A stretch of 64,000 bases of DNA from Portibacter lacus (GCF_021533215.1 NZ_JAJNKA010000001.1:372001-436000); one strand, 5' to 3'. Shown: positions 44,207-53,690, counted from the stretch's first letter. Notes: a model not told the origin generated them from the letters alone. Translations and numbers: made by a program.

Positions 44207-44905
44207 TTAACGCAGCAATGCTTTGATCTCCGTTCGGTACATCTTACCAATAGGCACTTCGTGATCCGCTATAAATATCCGATTGCCTTCGATGCTTTGA
44301 ATATGTGACTTAGCAACGGCGAACGATTTATGCACTTTTATGAATTGGCTAGCAGGCAACTTTTCTAACAACGCTGAAATTTTATCTCTTATCGTGATGG
44401 TTTCCTCCGTCGTTACAACTTTCACATAATTACCAGCAGATTCTAGGAAAAGTATCGTCCTAATATCAACTTGAAAATACTTTTTATTAGACTGTAAGAA
44501 AATGCTTTCGGGTGAATTATCATTGGAGATAATGCTTCTTACTTCCTGTTTATCACTTGTTTTGATCGCCTTGTGAACCGCCTTTAGAAATCGCTCAAAA
44601 CTAAATGGCTTTAATAAATAATCTACAATGTTTAGCTCGTAACCTTCCAGAGCGAACTCCTTGTAAGCAGTTGTTACGATAACTTTGGGTGGATTTGATA
44701 AAGTTTTCAGAAACGCGAAGCCTTTCAACTTCGGCATATTCAGATCCAGAAAAATGAGATCTACTTGATGCTCATTAAGATAACTCAACGCTTCTATCGC
44801 GTCATAGCAATTCTGAACCAGTTGCATTTCTGGTAGCATATCACCATATCCTTTGATGATATCATGCGCAATCGGTTCGTCGTCTATGATTATATATCTC
44901 GTCAT
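44207..44905 (-). CDS. LytTR-family response regulator
   Basis: 232 residues: receiver domain with phospho-acceptor D54 in FLDLNMPKL and conserved TTAYKEFALEGYE...LLKPF, then a LytTR DNA-binding domain (about 130-232) with FLESAGNYVKV and FIKVHKSFAV. Overlaps the kinase gene by 4 bp (ATGA), so a cognate pair. It probably controls the divergent ABC exporter (inference). Confidence 0.95.
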   Translation of the reverse strand: MTRYIIIDDEPIAHDIIKGYGDMLPEMQLVQNCYDAIEALSYLNEHQVDLIFLDLNMPKLKGFAFLKTLSNPPKVIVTTAYKEFALEGYELNIVDYLLKPFSFERFLKAVHKAIKTSDKQEVRSIISNDNSPESIFLQSNKKYFQVDIRTILFLESAGNYVKVVTTEETITIRDKISALLEKLPASQFIKVHKSFAVAKSHIQSIEGNRIFIADHEVPIGKMYRTEIKALLR

Positions 44906-45702
44906 ACTTTATGAAGGGTTAATTGCGCCGTAAAAGTTTCATCATCTTTAGAAATATGGAGGTCGTGTTTCTTTTTATATCCAATTTCAAGGCGTCGTTT
45001 TAGATTCGATATGCCGATACCGCCAGGCTCATTTGTTTCCTCTTCCTCTTTGTCATAATTATTAATTATCGAGAAACTTATGTGCCCATCATCTGCGATC
45101 AATTCCATTTTAACGAAAGCATTATCTCTCAGTTTTTCAACACCATGCTTGAATGCATTTTCTACTAAAAGGATCAATAAAAGAGGCATGATTCGATAGC
45201 CTTCCGCATTAATGGTTGTATCGAATTTCACATCCACTTTTTTGTGATATCGGTTCTTGTGCAATTCTACAAAATTCCTCAAGTAGTCAATTTCACTTTC
45301 TAAAGACACCCATTCATTCTGACCTTCGTAAATGCTATATCGCATTAAGTCTGACAATTTTAGAATTAAACTTTGAGCTTCCTTCGGATCCTTCTCGACT
45401 AGGCCGTACAAATTATTGAGCGTATTAAAAAAGAAGTGCGGATTGACTTGACTTTTGAGATGAAGCATTTCCATCTTTGCCTTGTCTCTCTTGAGTTCAA
45501 TGAGGGATCTGATTTGTGAAAAAATCCACCTGATGATCGCTCCAATTAAGAGCAAAGTGTAAAATAGACTGAAGACGATAAAGCCATCATCTTCTCCGAA
45601 GACATCATTGAAAATGAGGATAAGGATGCCTATTAGAAAAAGGATGGTCCAGAAAACCCACGATGGAATACGAGCGATTATATTTCTTATTCTTTTAATC
45701 AA
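44902..45702 (-). CDS. LytS-like sensor histidine kinase
   Basis: 266 residues with two TM helices (about 16-32 and 42-60) and almost no periplasmic loop, so it probably senses the membrane or a membrane partner. His_kinase domain: phospho-acceptor H89 in NPHFFFNTLNN, then an ATP-binding region with LLVENAFKHGVEKL and GIGISNLKRRLEIGY. First gene of the two-component pair. Confidence 0.94.
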   Translation of the reverse strand: MIKRIRNIIARIPSWVFWTILFLIGILILIFNDVFGEDDGFIVFSLFYTLLLIGAIIRWIFSQIRSLIELKRDKAKMEMLHLKSQVNPHFFFNTLNNLYGLVEKDPKEAQSLILKLSDLMRYSIYEGQNEWVSLESEIDYLRNFVELHKNRYHKKVDVKFDTTINAEGYRIMPLLLILLVENAFKHGVEKLRDNAFVKMELIADDGHISFSIINNYDKEEEETNEPGGIGISNLKRRLEIGYKKKHDLHISKDDETFTAQLTLHKV

Positions 45703-45885
45703 ATGATAGCTTTTTACCTTCCTAAATAATTTAAAAAGTTGCCTAATAATAGGGAATGTGTTGAAATTCTAATAATTGTTTGATAAACGCCTGATTCGGA
45801 AGCATGAAAGTCCGTTTTTATGTGATAAAGCTCATTTGCCACAACGAAGCGACTTTACCTACCTACAGAACGTCCATTGATCACA

Positions 45886-45893
45886 TATTTTTG
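45886..45893 (+). promoter_or_regulatory. Candidate -7 element for the ABC exporter operon
   Basis: TATTTTTG matches TAnnTTTG and lies about 50 bp before the ABC ATPase start at 45943. No clear -33 TTTG at the normal distance, which could mean the promoter needs an activator such as the divergent LytTR regulator. Confidence 0.4.
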
Positions 45894-45942
45894 CCAGCAA
45901 GGTAAGTCGAATCTATGTTTGCGAGTATAAAACGAAAATTAT

Positions 45943-46821
45943 ATGGACAAACTAATCATTTCCAATTTAAGCAAAACGTACAAATACGGTGTCAAAGCTT
46001 TAGATAATGTCAATTTAGAAATAGGCAAAGGCATGTTTGGTCTGCTAGGGCCGAATGGTGCAGGGAAGTCTTCTTTGATGCGCACCATTGCCACACTTCA
46101 GGAAGCAGATGAAGGAAGTATTACACTGAATGGACTAGATGTGATCGCTCATAAAATGGAAGTTCGCAAAATCCTAGGATACCTTCCCCAGCAATTCGGA
46201 TTGTTTCCTAAGATTTCCGCAATTGATCTACTAGACCACTTTGCTATTCTGAAAGGAATTACAAATAAGATTGAACGGAAGGAAATGGTAAGCGCCTTAC
46301 TTGAGAAAACGAATTTGTATGCAGTTCGGAAGCAAAACCTAGGTGGTTTTTCTGGAGGAATGAAGCAACGGTTCGGAATTGCTCAAGCATTACTTAGCAA
46401 TCCGAAATTGGTTATTGTGGATGAACCCACAGCTGGATTAGATCCTAAAGAGAGAAACCAATTTTACTACCTGCTCAGTGAAATCGGGGAAGATGCGATC
46501 ATTATTTTATCTACGCATATCGTCGATGATGTAAAGGAACTCTGCACGAAGATGGCGATCATTAATCAAGGTAAAGTTATTCTTCAGGGAGAACCACTAA
46601 AGCTCATAGACCAAGTCAAAGGAAAGGTGTATCAGAAACTCGTTCATAAAAGTGAAATTGCCGAATACAGGAAAGTACATCATGTTATTAATGAGCAACA
46701 CTATCTCGGCCAGCCGCTCATCCAGATTATAACTTCATTAGATCCTCCAGATGGTTTTACACCTTCTCAAGTAGGACTTGAGGAGGTTTATTTTTCACAA
46801 TTAATTCAAGCACACAAGTAA
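45943..46821 (+). CDS. ABC transporter ATP-binding protein
   Basis: Exporter-type nucleotide-binding subunit, 292 residues. Seen: Walker A GPNGAGKSS (36-44), Q-loop region GYLPQQFGLFP, signature SGGMKQR, Walker B LVIVDEPTAGLDP and H-loop STHIVDDV. The C-terminal extension of about 60 residues is usual for ABC-2 exporters. Six bp before the permease/peptidase gene. Confidence 0.95.
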   Translation: MDKLIISNLSKTYKYGVKALDNVNLEIGKGMFGLLGPNGAGKSSLMRTIATLQEADEGSITLNGLDVIAHKMEVRKILGYLPQQFGLFPKISAIDLLDHFAILKGITNKIERKEMVSALLEKTNLYAVRKQNLGGFSGGMKQRFGIAQALLSNPKLVIVDEPTAGLDPKERNQFYYLLSEIGEDAIIILSTHIVDDVKELCTKMAIINQGKVILQGEPLKLIDQVKGKVYQKLVHKSEIAEYRKVHHVINEQHYLGQPLIQIITSLDPPDGFTPSQVGLEEVYFSQLIQAHK

Positions 46822-46827
46822 GAGAAG

Positions 46828-49800
46828 ATGTGGTACGAAATATTCAAATTTGAGATTAAGTATAGATTTAGGAGACCAGAGACTTATCTGTTTTTTGTAT
46901 TCTTAATGGCATTCTCCATTTTCGGAGTTGATTTTATCTTTCAAGGTGTAGAAACTGGGCTGATGAAAATGAATGCACCGATAGTCCTCGGGAAAACCAT
47001 GGGAGCCATTACTGGGATTTTTATGATTCTGGCTTCTATGATTATGGGTATGCCGATGATCCGTGATGACCAATATCAAATTACACCTCTAATCTATACT
47101 TGTCCTATAAAAAAGAAAGATCTATTACTAGGCAGATTTCTCGGTTCTTTTCTCATTTTACTGCTTATCTTTTCTGGGATTCCGCTGGGCATGATGATTG
47201 GTGAATTTCTGCCTTGGCATCTGGAATCTGAAATGCTGCCTTTTCAATTTTCAACCTATTTATATACTTTTTCGAGCATTGTTCTGCCTACTTTGTTTTT
47301 TGGTGCTGCGGTGTTTTTTGTAACTGGAACCTTAAGCAGAAATCTGCTAGTCGTCTATACACAAGGAATTTTTATATTCGTAGTGTTCTTGTTGACGAAG
47401 TCCATAACCAATGAATATGCCCAGGCGATCTTAGATCCTTTTTCATTGACCACGATAACGAATTTGACAAAAGAATGGGAAATAGCACAGCGGAATGTTT
47501 CACTCTTACCTTTTTCAGGTGTTTTACTAGTTAATAAGTTGTTTTGGGTGTTCGTCGGCGTTTTCGTGATGATTTTTGGGTATTTCAGATTTAGCGTTAC
47601 CACATTTACCAACGCTAAGAAGACAAGTAGCAAACGTTCAAGAAAGGTCAACGTAGCAAAACAAAGTACTAGGAACCTGGATGTTATATTACCACAAGTC
47701 ACTGTCGATGATGGGTGGAATGCGAAGTGGAAACAATTTATTTCCATGTCTATATTCTATGGGAAATCACTGATGAAGGAGACTTCGTTTTGGGCAATAG
47801 TGATCTGCGGTGCCATTATTATTCTGATCAATTCTATCAGCTTGGGGACCGTCTATGGAGTAGATAGTTATCCTACCACTTACTTTATTGTCGAAGAACT
47901 TCAAGAACTTTCCATGTATTTTTTCATCATTATACTTCTGTTTTATTCGGGAGAATTGTTCTGGAAGGAGAAAAGTGTGAGGATGCATTTTTTGCGTGAT
48001 GCGAATCCTATTTCTTCGCTGATTATCCTTTGCAGTAAAATGGCAGGCTTAGTTGGGGTTTATATAGTACTTATCCTTTCCCTTATGTTTTCTGGTATCT
48101 TATTCCAAATCACAAAAGGGTATTATCATTTTGATTTGCCTGTTTATTTTGGTGGGTTTTTCATCGAGATTCTTCCGCTTTTATTAATCTATACTTTTGT
48201 TGCATTTTTTATCCAGTCATTGGTCAATAATAAATTTCTTGGGATCATACTTACCCTCTTTTTTATCATTGTAATGGTTGTTTTAGAAGTGATGGGTTAT
48301 GATCATATTCTTTTTAATTTTGGAGGTGGAGGGCTTAAGTCGTATTCTGAAATGAATGGTTACGGTCACTTCATGACTACATATCTCTGGACAAAAGCCT
48401 ATTGGATTTCTTTCGGAATGCTCTTGTTAATAGGTGCGTCATTGATAGCAGGTAGAGGAGCAGACATTGGATGGATAAATAGGTTCAAGCAAGTTGGGTC
48501 TGTCTTTTCGAAGAAGGCTAAAACATTGACCATTATAATATTTCTCATTTTTGTATCAATCGGTAGTTTTAATTTTTATCAGGCCAATATTTTAAACGAA
48601 CACTGGACTTCAAAGCAAGAAAATGATTATAGAGCAAGTTATGAAAAGGAGCTCAAGCAGTTTGAATATTTACCTCAACCTAAGATCTCTGATGCAAAGA
48701 TGTACATGGATCTATTCCCAGAGGAAAGAGCATACGTTCTAAAGGGATCCTACATGATGATAAATGAAGAAGACGAGCCGATAAAGGAGATTCATGTTCA
48801 GAAAATGCTGGAAAGCGGAGTCGCACTTGATAGCATACATTTTTCAGCAGAAACACTGATTGATAGCCAGTATCATAAATATGCTTACTACATTTTTTCT
48901 CTCGAGACGCCACTTGAACCGGGAGATTCGATTGTTATGAAATTCGATCAATCTTATACCTCACAAGGATTTAACATTACTTCCTCAGCTGGGTCGGTGT
49001 TAAATAATGGTACATTTATTCGGAATAATGAATTTCCGACGCTGGGGTATCAGGATAAAATCGAACTTAAGGATGAAACGGATCGAAAAACCTATGGATT
49101 GGCGCCAAAAGAATCGAAGGCTGAAATAGACGATCATCAGGAGTTGCAGCGGTCCAGATCTGGAAGTGATTCTAAAGGAATGACACTAGACTTTACGATC
49201 GGAACAAGCGCTTATCAAACTGCGATCACCTCTGGAGAACTCGTTAAGCAATGGAAAGAAGGAGCAAGGAATTACTTCCAATATCGAAGTAAACAACCGA
49301 TCATCGATTTCTATGCAGTGTCGTCTGGTAACTACGAATTACTGCAGGATAGCTGGTCTTCATCGGATGGTGAGACCACCTCTCCAGTATTGTTAGAAAT
49401 ATATCATCATCCTCGTCATGATTACAACTTAGACAGGATGATGGCTGGAATGAAAGCATCTTTAGATTATTATTCGGTCCATTTTGCACCCTACCAATAT
49501 CAGCAATTAAGGATTGTTGAATTTCCACGGTATGAATCCTTTGCTCAGTCTTTCCCTAATACCATTCCCTTTTCAGAATCAATCGGATTTATGCTTGATA
49601 TTGACGATGAGGAAGATGTGGACATGACTTTCTTTGTTACGGCGCATGAAGTTGCACATCAGTGGTGGGGCATGCAGTTAGAAAGTGCCAATGTGAAAGG
49701 CAGGAATTTTATTTTGGAAACGCTATCTCAGTATGCTGCGCTTATGGTTTTTAGAAAACAGTATGCTCAAGAAAAAGTGGATCAATTATTAGAACTTCAG

Positions 49801-50115
49801 CGAGAGCTTTATGATAAGAAAAGAAAGCAGGCCAGTGAGGCAGAAGTGCCACTGAATCTTGTGGGGAATGAAGAATACATCTATTACAATAAAGGTATTC
49901 TGGCCATGTTTGAATTGCAAGAAATGATCGGTGAAGATCGAGTGAACTGCGCCTTGAAAGCCTTTATCCATGACTGGAATAGTGAAAGTGGAGAAGTGAA
50001 GTGGGAAAAAATGCGGTATGCCACATCAGCGGATTTGATCGATTATATTCTAGACGAGACACCTGAGAAGGACAGAAATGAGGTTTTAAACTTGCTCACA
50101 AAAGTGAAGCGTTAA
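46828..50115 (+). CDS. ABC-2 permease fused to an M1-family metallopeptidase domain
   Basis: 1095 residues. The N-terminal half (about 1-590) has two blocks of roughly six TM helices each (ABC-2 permease), the C-terminal half (about 600-1095) is an extracytoplasmic M1 aminopeptidase-like domain. Zinc site HEVAHQWWG (H940, E941, H944) with third ligand E964; the spacer is one residue longer than in classical M1 enzymes, as usual for this fusion family. The classical GxMEN exopeptidase motif is not seen; the corresponding segment reads ESIGFMLDI. With the ATPase it forms a complete exporter. The substrate (a peptide?) is unknown; regulation by the divergent LytS/LytT pair is inferred. Confidence 0.92.
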   Translation: MWYEIFKFEIKYRFRRPETYLFFVFLMAFSIFGVDFIFQGVETGLMKMNAPIVLGKTMGAITGIFMILASMIMGMPMIRDDQYQITPLIYTCPIKKKDLLLGRFLGSFLILLLIFSGIPLGMMIGEFLPWHLESEMLPFQFSTYLYTFSSIVLPTLFFGAAVFFVTGTLSRNLLVVYTQGIFIFVVFLLTKSITNEYAQAILDPFSLTTITNLTKEWEIAQRNVSLLPFSGVLLVNKLFWVFVGVFVMIFGYFRFSVTTFTNAKKTSSKRSRKVNVAKQSTRNLDVILPQVTVDDGWNAKWKQFISMSIFYGKSLMKETSFWAIVICGAIIILINSISLGTVYGVDSYPTTYFIVEELQELSMYFFIIILLFYSGELFWKEKSVRMHFLRDANPISSLIILCSKMAGLVGVYIVLILSLMFSGILFQITKGYYHFDLPVYFGGFFIEILPLLLIYTFVAFFIQSLVNNKFLGIILTLFFIIVMVVLEVMGYDHILFNFGGGGLKSYSEMNGYGHFMTTYLWTKAYWISFGMLLLIGASLIAGRGADIGWINRFKQVGSVFSKKAKTLTIIIFLIFVSIGSFNFYQANILNEHWTSKQENDYRASYEKELKQFEYLPQPKISDAKMYMDLFPEERAYVLKGSYMMINEEDEPIKEIHVQKMLESGVALDSIHFSAETLIDSQYHKYAYYIFSLETPLEPGDSIVMKFDQSYTSQGFNITSSAGSVLNNGTFIRNNEFPTLGYQDKIELKDETDRKTYGLAPKESKAEIDDHQELQRSRSGSDSKGMTLDFTIGTSAYQTAITSGELVKQWKEGARNYFQYRSKQPIIDFYAVSSGNYELLQDSWSSSDGETTSPVLLEIYHHPRHDYNLDRMMAGMKASLDYYSVHFAPYQYQQLRIVEFPRYESFAQSFPNTIPFSESIGFMLDIDDEEDVDMTFFVTAHEVAHQWWGMQLESANVKGRNFILETLSQYAALMVFRKQYAQEKVDQLLELQRELYDKKRKQASEAEVPLNLVGNEEYIYYNKGILAMFELQEMIGEDRVNCALKAFIHDWNSESGEVKWEKMRYATSADLIDYILDETPEKDRNEVLNLLTKVKR

Positions 50116-50137
50116 GTTGGAATCAACTGAGAAGAGT

Positions 50138-51694
50138 TTAGCCCATTTCGAGATCCTTTAATTTACCGAGCGGTTCGTAGTCTGGAAATGACTTTTGGCC
50201 TTCATTGATAGTTTGCAGGAATAATTTATCCTGTCTTAATTGATAGTAACATAACGCCTGATTATAATAGATATCAGCTTTATAATCAAAGAATTGAACT
50301 GAATATTGAAAGAAATCAAGTGCTTCTGTATAATGTCCTAAATCATAAAGGATACCACCTATCTCATAGGCAATGTCTATGGGCTCATTGATATGGAAGT
50401 AGATATCCCATACTTGATGAAGGGTCTGTACGAGTCTTTCATGTTCGCTGTGAGTAATCGACTGATATAGCTGCTTGAGTCTAGGGAGGAAATTGATGAA
50501 AATGGTAGAATCGTAAGAGCTTAAACGGAGAAAAGCGATTAATTCTTGAAGAGTTATTCTGGATACATTAAAATAAGCAAGTTGCTTGATGCTGTTAAAA
50601 TCATCAGGTCCAAAATTATTAACAAATTCTTGGTAGGCTGCATGGGTATTTAAGTAGGTTTCTCCTTCAGGTAGAAACATCAAACAGCCTATTTCAAGAT
50701 GGAAATTGGAAAAGGAAGGAAAGAAAGTGGTACCTCCTTGCTTCTTGCAATAAGTATCTAATGCGTGAAAATTGACCCAAAGTGAAAAGCTACCGTGCGT
50801 GATGATATCTGGCTTTTTTCTATTACTTAAGTTTTTCAGCTCATGATATCCTTTGTCCATTGTTAGCAGTACCAGGCCTGCATTAGACAGCTCCTTAAGA
50901 TTTAGAAGGCACTGTATGGATTTCTCAGGGAAGAATAAATAAGAGTCAGATAGTAGGTCTCTGTAGTTGTTCAATATTTCATTAAGAATCGGTTCTTTGT
51001 ATTGTGGTTCACTGAATGGCTCATTATAGTAGGTCATTTCCATGTTAGTGAGCAAGTCCGTCGCGCTAGCACTTTCAGGATCAATAATGGATTCGATAGA
51101 CACCGCACAAGAGGAAATCTCTTTATCTTTTATAAAGTACAGATCATTCGGAAGAGAATCAAAAAAGTAATTGGCTATGGCAATTATCGGCTGTTGTAAT
51201 TCTTTACGCTGAATGGTTATCTGCGCATGACGCAAGTGCAGCTCCTCACTTTCTACACCATCGAAATAAGCCACATCTAAAGTCCCGTTTTGGAGATACT
51301 TTTGAAGTTGGGGATGGTGCTGAAAAAAGGATAGATTATCTTCTACGATATCACTGAGGACGAAACAATAATCTGGCACGTCCGTATTGATGGAGTCGAC
51401 TAACTTTTCTAAGTGTTTAATAATATGAAATGCTAATCTCCCGTGCCCAGCGCCAAGTTCTAGGATATAAACTGTTCCCGAATTGCCTTCTTTTAATGCT
51501 AAATCTTTCAGGAAACCGAAGATGAGTTCAGCGTAAGTTTTACCAACTTTAGAGTTACTTGTTAACTGATGCGGAACAATGCCTTCACTCCAAGCTTTAA
51601 TACCTAATTCTTGATAGAAATCTCGATTGAGCTGCCATATCAGACTTTCTGCAAATGGTTTTCTACTTTCTACTTTATAATTGTGGCTGGTCAT
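50138..51694 (-). CDS. MidA-like SAM-dependent methyltransferase with C-terminal TPRs
   Basis: 518 residues. N-terminal Rossmann methyltransferase domain with the SAM motif ILELGAGHGRLAF (about 78-90) and a later IANYFFDSLPNDLYFI block reminiscent of MidA/NDUFAF7 (DUF185) enzymes. The C-terminal 100 residues carry two tetratricopeptide-like repeats (YEIGGILYDLGHYTEALDFF, YYNQALCYYQLRQ). No signal or TM. MidA relatives methylate an Arg in complex I in eukaryotes; the target here is unknown. Converges with the ABC permease gene (22-bp gap). Confidence 0.75.
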   Translation of the reverse strand: MTSHNYKVESRKPFAESLIWQLNRDFYQELGIKAWSEGIVPHQLTSNSKVGKTYAELIFGFLKDLALKEGNSGTVYILELGAGHGRLAFHIIKHLEKLVDSINTDVPDYCFVLSDIVEDNLSFFQHHPQLQKYLQNGTLDVAYFDGVESEELHLRHAQITIQRKELQQPIIAIANYFFDSLPNDLYFIKDKEISSCAVSIESIIDPESASATDLLTNMEMTYYNEPFSEPQYKEPILNEILNNYRDLLSDSYLFFPEKSIQCLLNLKELSNAGLVLLTMDKGYHELKNLSNRKKPDIITHGSFSLWVNFHALDTYCKKQGGTTFFPSFSNFHLEIGCLMFLPEGETYLNTHAAYQEFVNNFGPDDFNSIKQLAYFNVSRITLQELIAFLRLSSYDSTIFINFLPRLKQLYQSITHSEHERLVQTLHQVWDIYFHINEPIDIAYEIGGILYDLGHYTEALDFFQYSVQFFDYKADIYYNQALCYYQLRQDKLFLQTINEGQKSFPDYEPLGKLKDLEMG

Positions 51695-52035
51695 AATAAG
51701 CTTTATTGGTTAGCGAAAAAAATCATTTCCTAACTTGCAAGCTTTTACTTGTTGGATGTTATTCCTTTAGCAGAAACCGACGTTACATATTTCTAAAGTT
51801 ACTGTTTTTGCTAAACATTATGGCAATCATCTTATTGTTTCGATCGTGGAGATGTAATGGTTACTTATTTAGGAAAGGAATAATAGGTGCCAATGTTTTA
51901 TTTTTTCTATTAAATCTAGTGATCATTTCTTCACGAATCCATCTCTTGGTACCTGATTTTTTCCTGGACTAGTTAGTAATAAAATTGTATCAAAAAGCAG
52001 CATAAAATGTCGTGTTTTTGCATTATGGAGAAAAT

Positions 52036-52063
52036 ATTGAAAAAAAAATATTTTTTTTTCAAT
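52036..52063. repeat. Perfect 28-bp A/T palindrome
   Basis: ATTG, nine A, TA, nine T, CAAT. Both strands end in a T-run, so it could act as a two-way terminator or a cruciform-prone site. Confidence 0.6.
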
Positions 52064-52320
52064 TAAAAATGATCCAATTTTAAGAGCAAAAACAGCTCAT
52101 AAATGACAACTAGCTTACAAAATAAAGGCCGTTTTTATATAAAAAGAGGGCTTTTGTCACAAGTTTGTAAAAACATATAGCACCTTATTGTCAATAATAC
52201 AATATAATAATGCGTTTTGATTTATCAGAAACAAATTATATATTGTATATTGTTAGGGGTATTGAACTTTTAATACGTCTAATATAAAAGGGTGTTTTAT
52301 AAAAATAGTTTAGGGTACAA

Positions 52321-52357
52321 GCGTCCAAGGTAAAAGATACTTTGGGCGCTTTTTTTA
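52321..52357 (+). terminator. Terminator without an upstream gene; possible small RNA end
   Basis: GCGTCCAAGG (52321-52330) pairs with CTTTGGGCGC (52340-52349), 10 bp including two G-U pairs, followed by seven T. It lies 107 bp before the methyltransferase start. The RNA it ends could begin after about 52200. Confidence 0.65.
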
Positions 52358-52463
52358 TGCTTAAATAGGACATTTTAATGGTGCATTATGAATAATAATT
52401 GTATCTATTTTCATCTTTTCTTGGTCAATTAATGTATTGTTATATAATATATGATTTAGAAAA

Positions 52464-53129
52464 ATGAAAACAATAAAGGATAAGCAAGCGAGCGCAATAA
52501 GATATTACGATCGATTTTCTAAGATCTATGATTGGATCTCTTCTGATTCGTATTATCGAAAGGCTAGAACATTGGCAATAGAAAAAATGGATCTAAAACA
52601 AAATCAGACCATTCTTAACATTCCCTGCGGAACTGGTCAGAATTTCTCTAATTTTCAGAATGAATTAAATAACACGGGTAAGATCGTAGGAGTAGATCTA
52701 TCGGGAGGCATGCTATCGAAGGCTAAAGTGAAAGCGAAAAAGTGGAGCAATATTAAGCTTATTAAAGCAGACGCAACTGAAATTGATCGAGATTGGATTA
52801 ACGAGTACGTAGATGAAGGCCTTGAATTTGATTCCATACTTTGTGATTTGGGGCTTTCGGGATTTCCAGATTGGAAAAATGTAATTGATAATTTAATCAA
52901 TTTATTAAAGTCTGGAGGTAAACTGGTTATTATGGACTGGTATATTGAGAAGCCTAATCTTAGAGGCTGGTTTATTAAGTGGGTTGGTAAAGGCGAAGTG
53001 AATCGCCCATTATATCAATATATGGAGGGCAAAGTAGATCACTTCGAAGTCGATCATAGTTTCAAAAATGGAGAAATGTTCGTTGCTGTAGGGAGCAGAA
53101 ATAAAGCTAGTTTGAGTTCTCAGAAGTAA
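52464..53129 (+). CDS. Class I SAM-dependent methyltransferase (UbiE/COQ5-like)
   Basis: 221 residues, cytosolic. SAM motif I ILNIPCGTGQNF (about 50-61), acidic loop GVDLSGGML, DATEID motif II region, and LLKSGGKLVIMDW motif III. The opening YYDRFSKIYDW is common in UbiE-like and ubiquinone/menaquinone or phospholipid methyltransferases. Substrate unknown; no partner gene in the immediate context. It stands 148 bp ahead of the metal operon, which has its own promoter. Confidence 0.85.
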   Translation: MKTIKDKQASAIRYYDRFSKIYDWISSDSYYRKARTLAIEKMDLKQNQTILNIPCGTGQNFSNFQNELNNTGKIVGVDLSGGMLSKAKVKAKKWSNIKLIKADATEIDRDWINEYVDEGLEFDSILCDLGLSGFPDWKNVIDNLINLLKSGGKLVIMDWYIEKPNLRGWFIKWVGKGEVNRPLYQYMEGKVDHFEVDHSFKNGEMFVAVGSRNKASLSSQK

Positions 53130-53239
53130 AGATCATTTTTAATAAGTCTTTATCGTCCAGTAGCGAATGGATACGAATGAAAGATTTTTTTCTTCAGACC
53201 GTTTCATCAATCGATTTTTAAGCAACTAATTCTAAACCC

Positions 53240-53270
53240 TTGACGTTAGTTTAAAAAAATCGTATCTTTG
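53240..53270 (+). promoter_or_regulatory. Bacteroidota-type promoter of the metal operon, nearly leaderless
   Basis: TTGA at 53240-53243, a 19-bp spacer and a perfect TAnnTTTG element (TATCTTTG, 53263-53270). The ATG of the Cys-rich gene follows at 53278, only 7 bp later, so transcription should begin at or next to the A of the start codon. Confidence 0.65.
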
Positions 53271-53277
53271 TAGACGT

Positions 53278-53625
53278 ATGAAATTTACAGCATTTATATT
53301 AACGGTTGCAATTCTGTTTCTGGCATTTAAGCCAGGAGTAGACCTTATTGCATTACCGTTTAGTGCTCAGCACAGTTGTTGTACAGAATCATGCGAGGCT
53401 TCACCGATGGCTGGCAATGCTGAAAGTGATCAGAATAAGGATGATTGTAACGGTTATTCATGCAATCCTTTTCAATCATGTGGAACAAGTTTTCTTCCAG
53501 TCTTAGCGTCTCTTGAGTCAAATTTGCAAAATATTGAAATTTCTACACAGAGAAATTTTTCATATCAATCAAACTATTCATCTTCATTTACAACTGATTT
53601 CTGGCAACCGCCGAGATTAGCTTAA
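53278..53625 (+). CDS. Small Cys-rich exported protein (DUF6660-like)
   Basis: 115 residues with signal peptide (about 1-20). Six Cys in a short, hydrophilic middle region (HSCCTESC, DDC, YSC, QSC), then a segment ending FTTDFWQPPRLA. Similar small proteins with a C-terminal FxWQPP motif lie upstream of HMA-domain and TonB receptor genes in Bacteroidota and are annotated DUF6660 as far as I recall. The Cys cluster suggests soft-metal (Cu, Hg, Zn) binding; inferred. First gene of the metal operon. Confidence 0.75.
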   Translation: MKFTAFILTVAILFLAFKPGVDLIALPFSAQHSCCTESCEASPMAGNAESDQNKDDCNGYSCNPFQSCGTSFLPVLASLESNLQNIEISTQRNFSYQSNYSSSFTTDFWQPPRLA

Positions 53626-53690
53626 TAGCGATCATTCAACCCGAATTTATTCGGAATATTTTTTGTTATTAACTAATATAAATCAGTAAA

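Larger units (their letters stand above)
51695..52463. other. Long AT-rich intergenic region with hairpins
   Basis: 769 bp between a minus-strand and a plus-strand gene. A TTG-started frame at 51706-51972 (88 residues, two hydrophobic segments) is possible but unsupported. Contains a 28-bp perfect A/T palindrome (52036-52063) and a good terminator (52321-52357) with no gene before it, suggesting a small RNA or leader transcript. Confidence 0.6.

Noticed and set aside
51706-51972. 88-residue frame with two hydrophobic segments
   Set aside because: Starts with TTG, overlaps the likely promoter of the minus-strand methyltransferase gene, no recognised family; possible but not supported.
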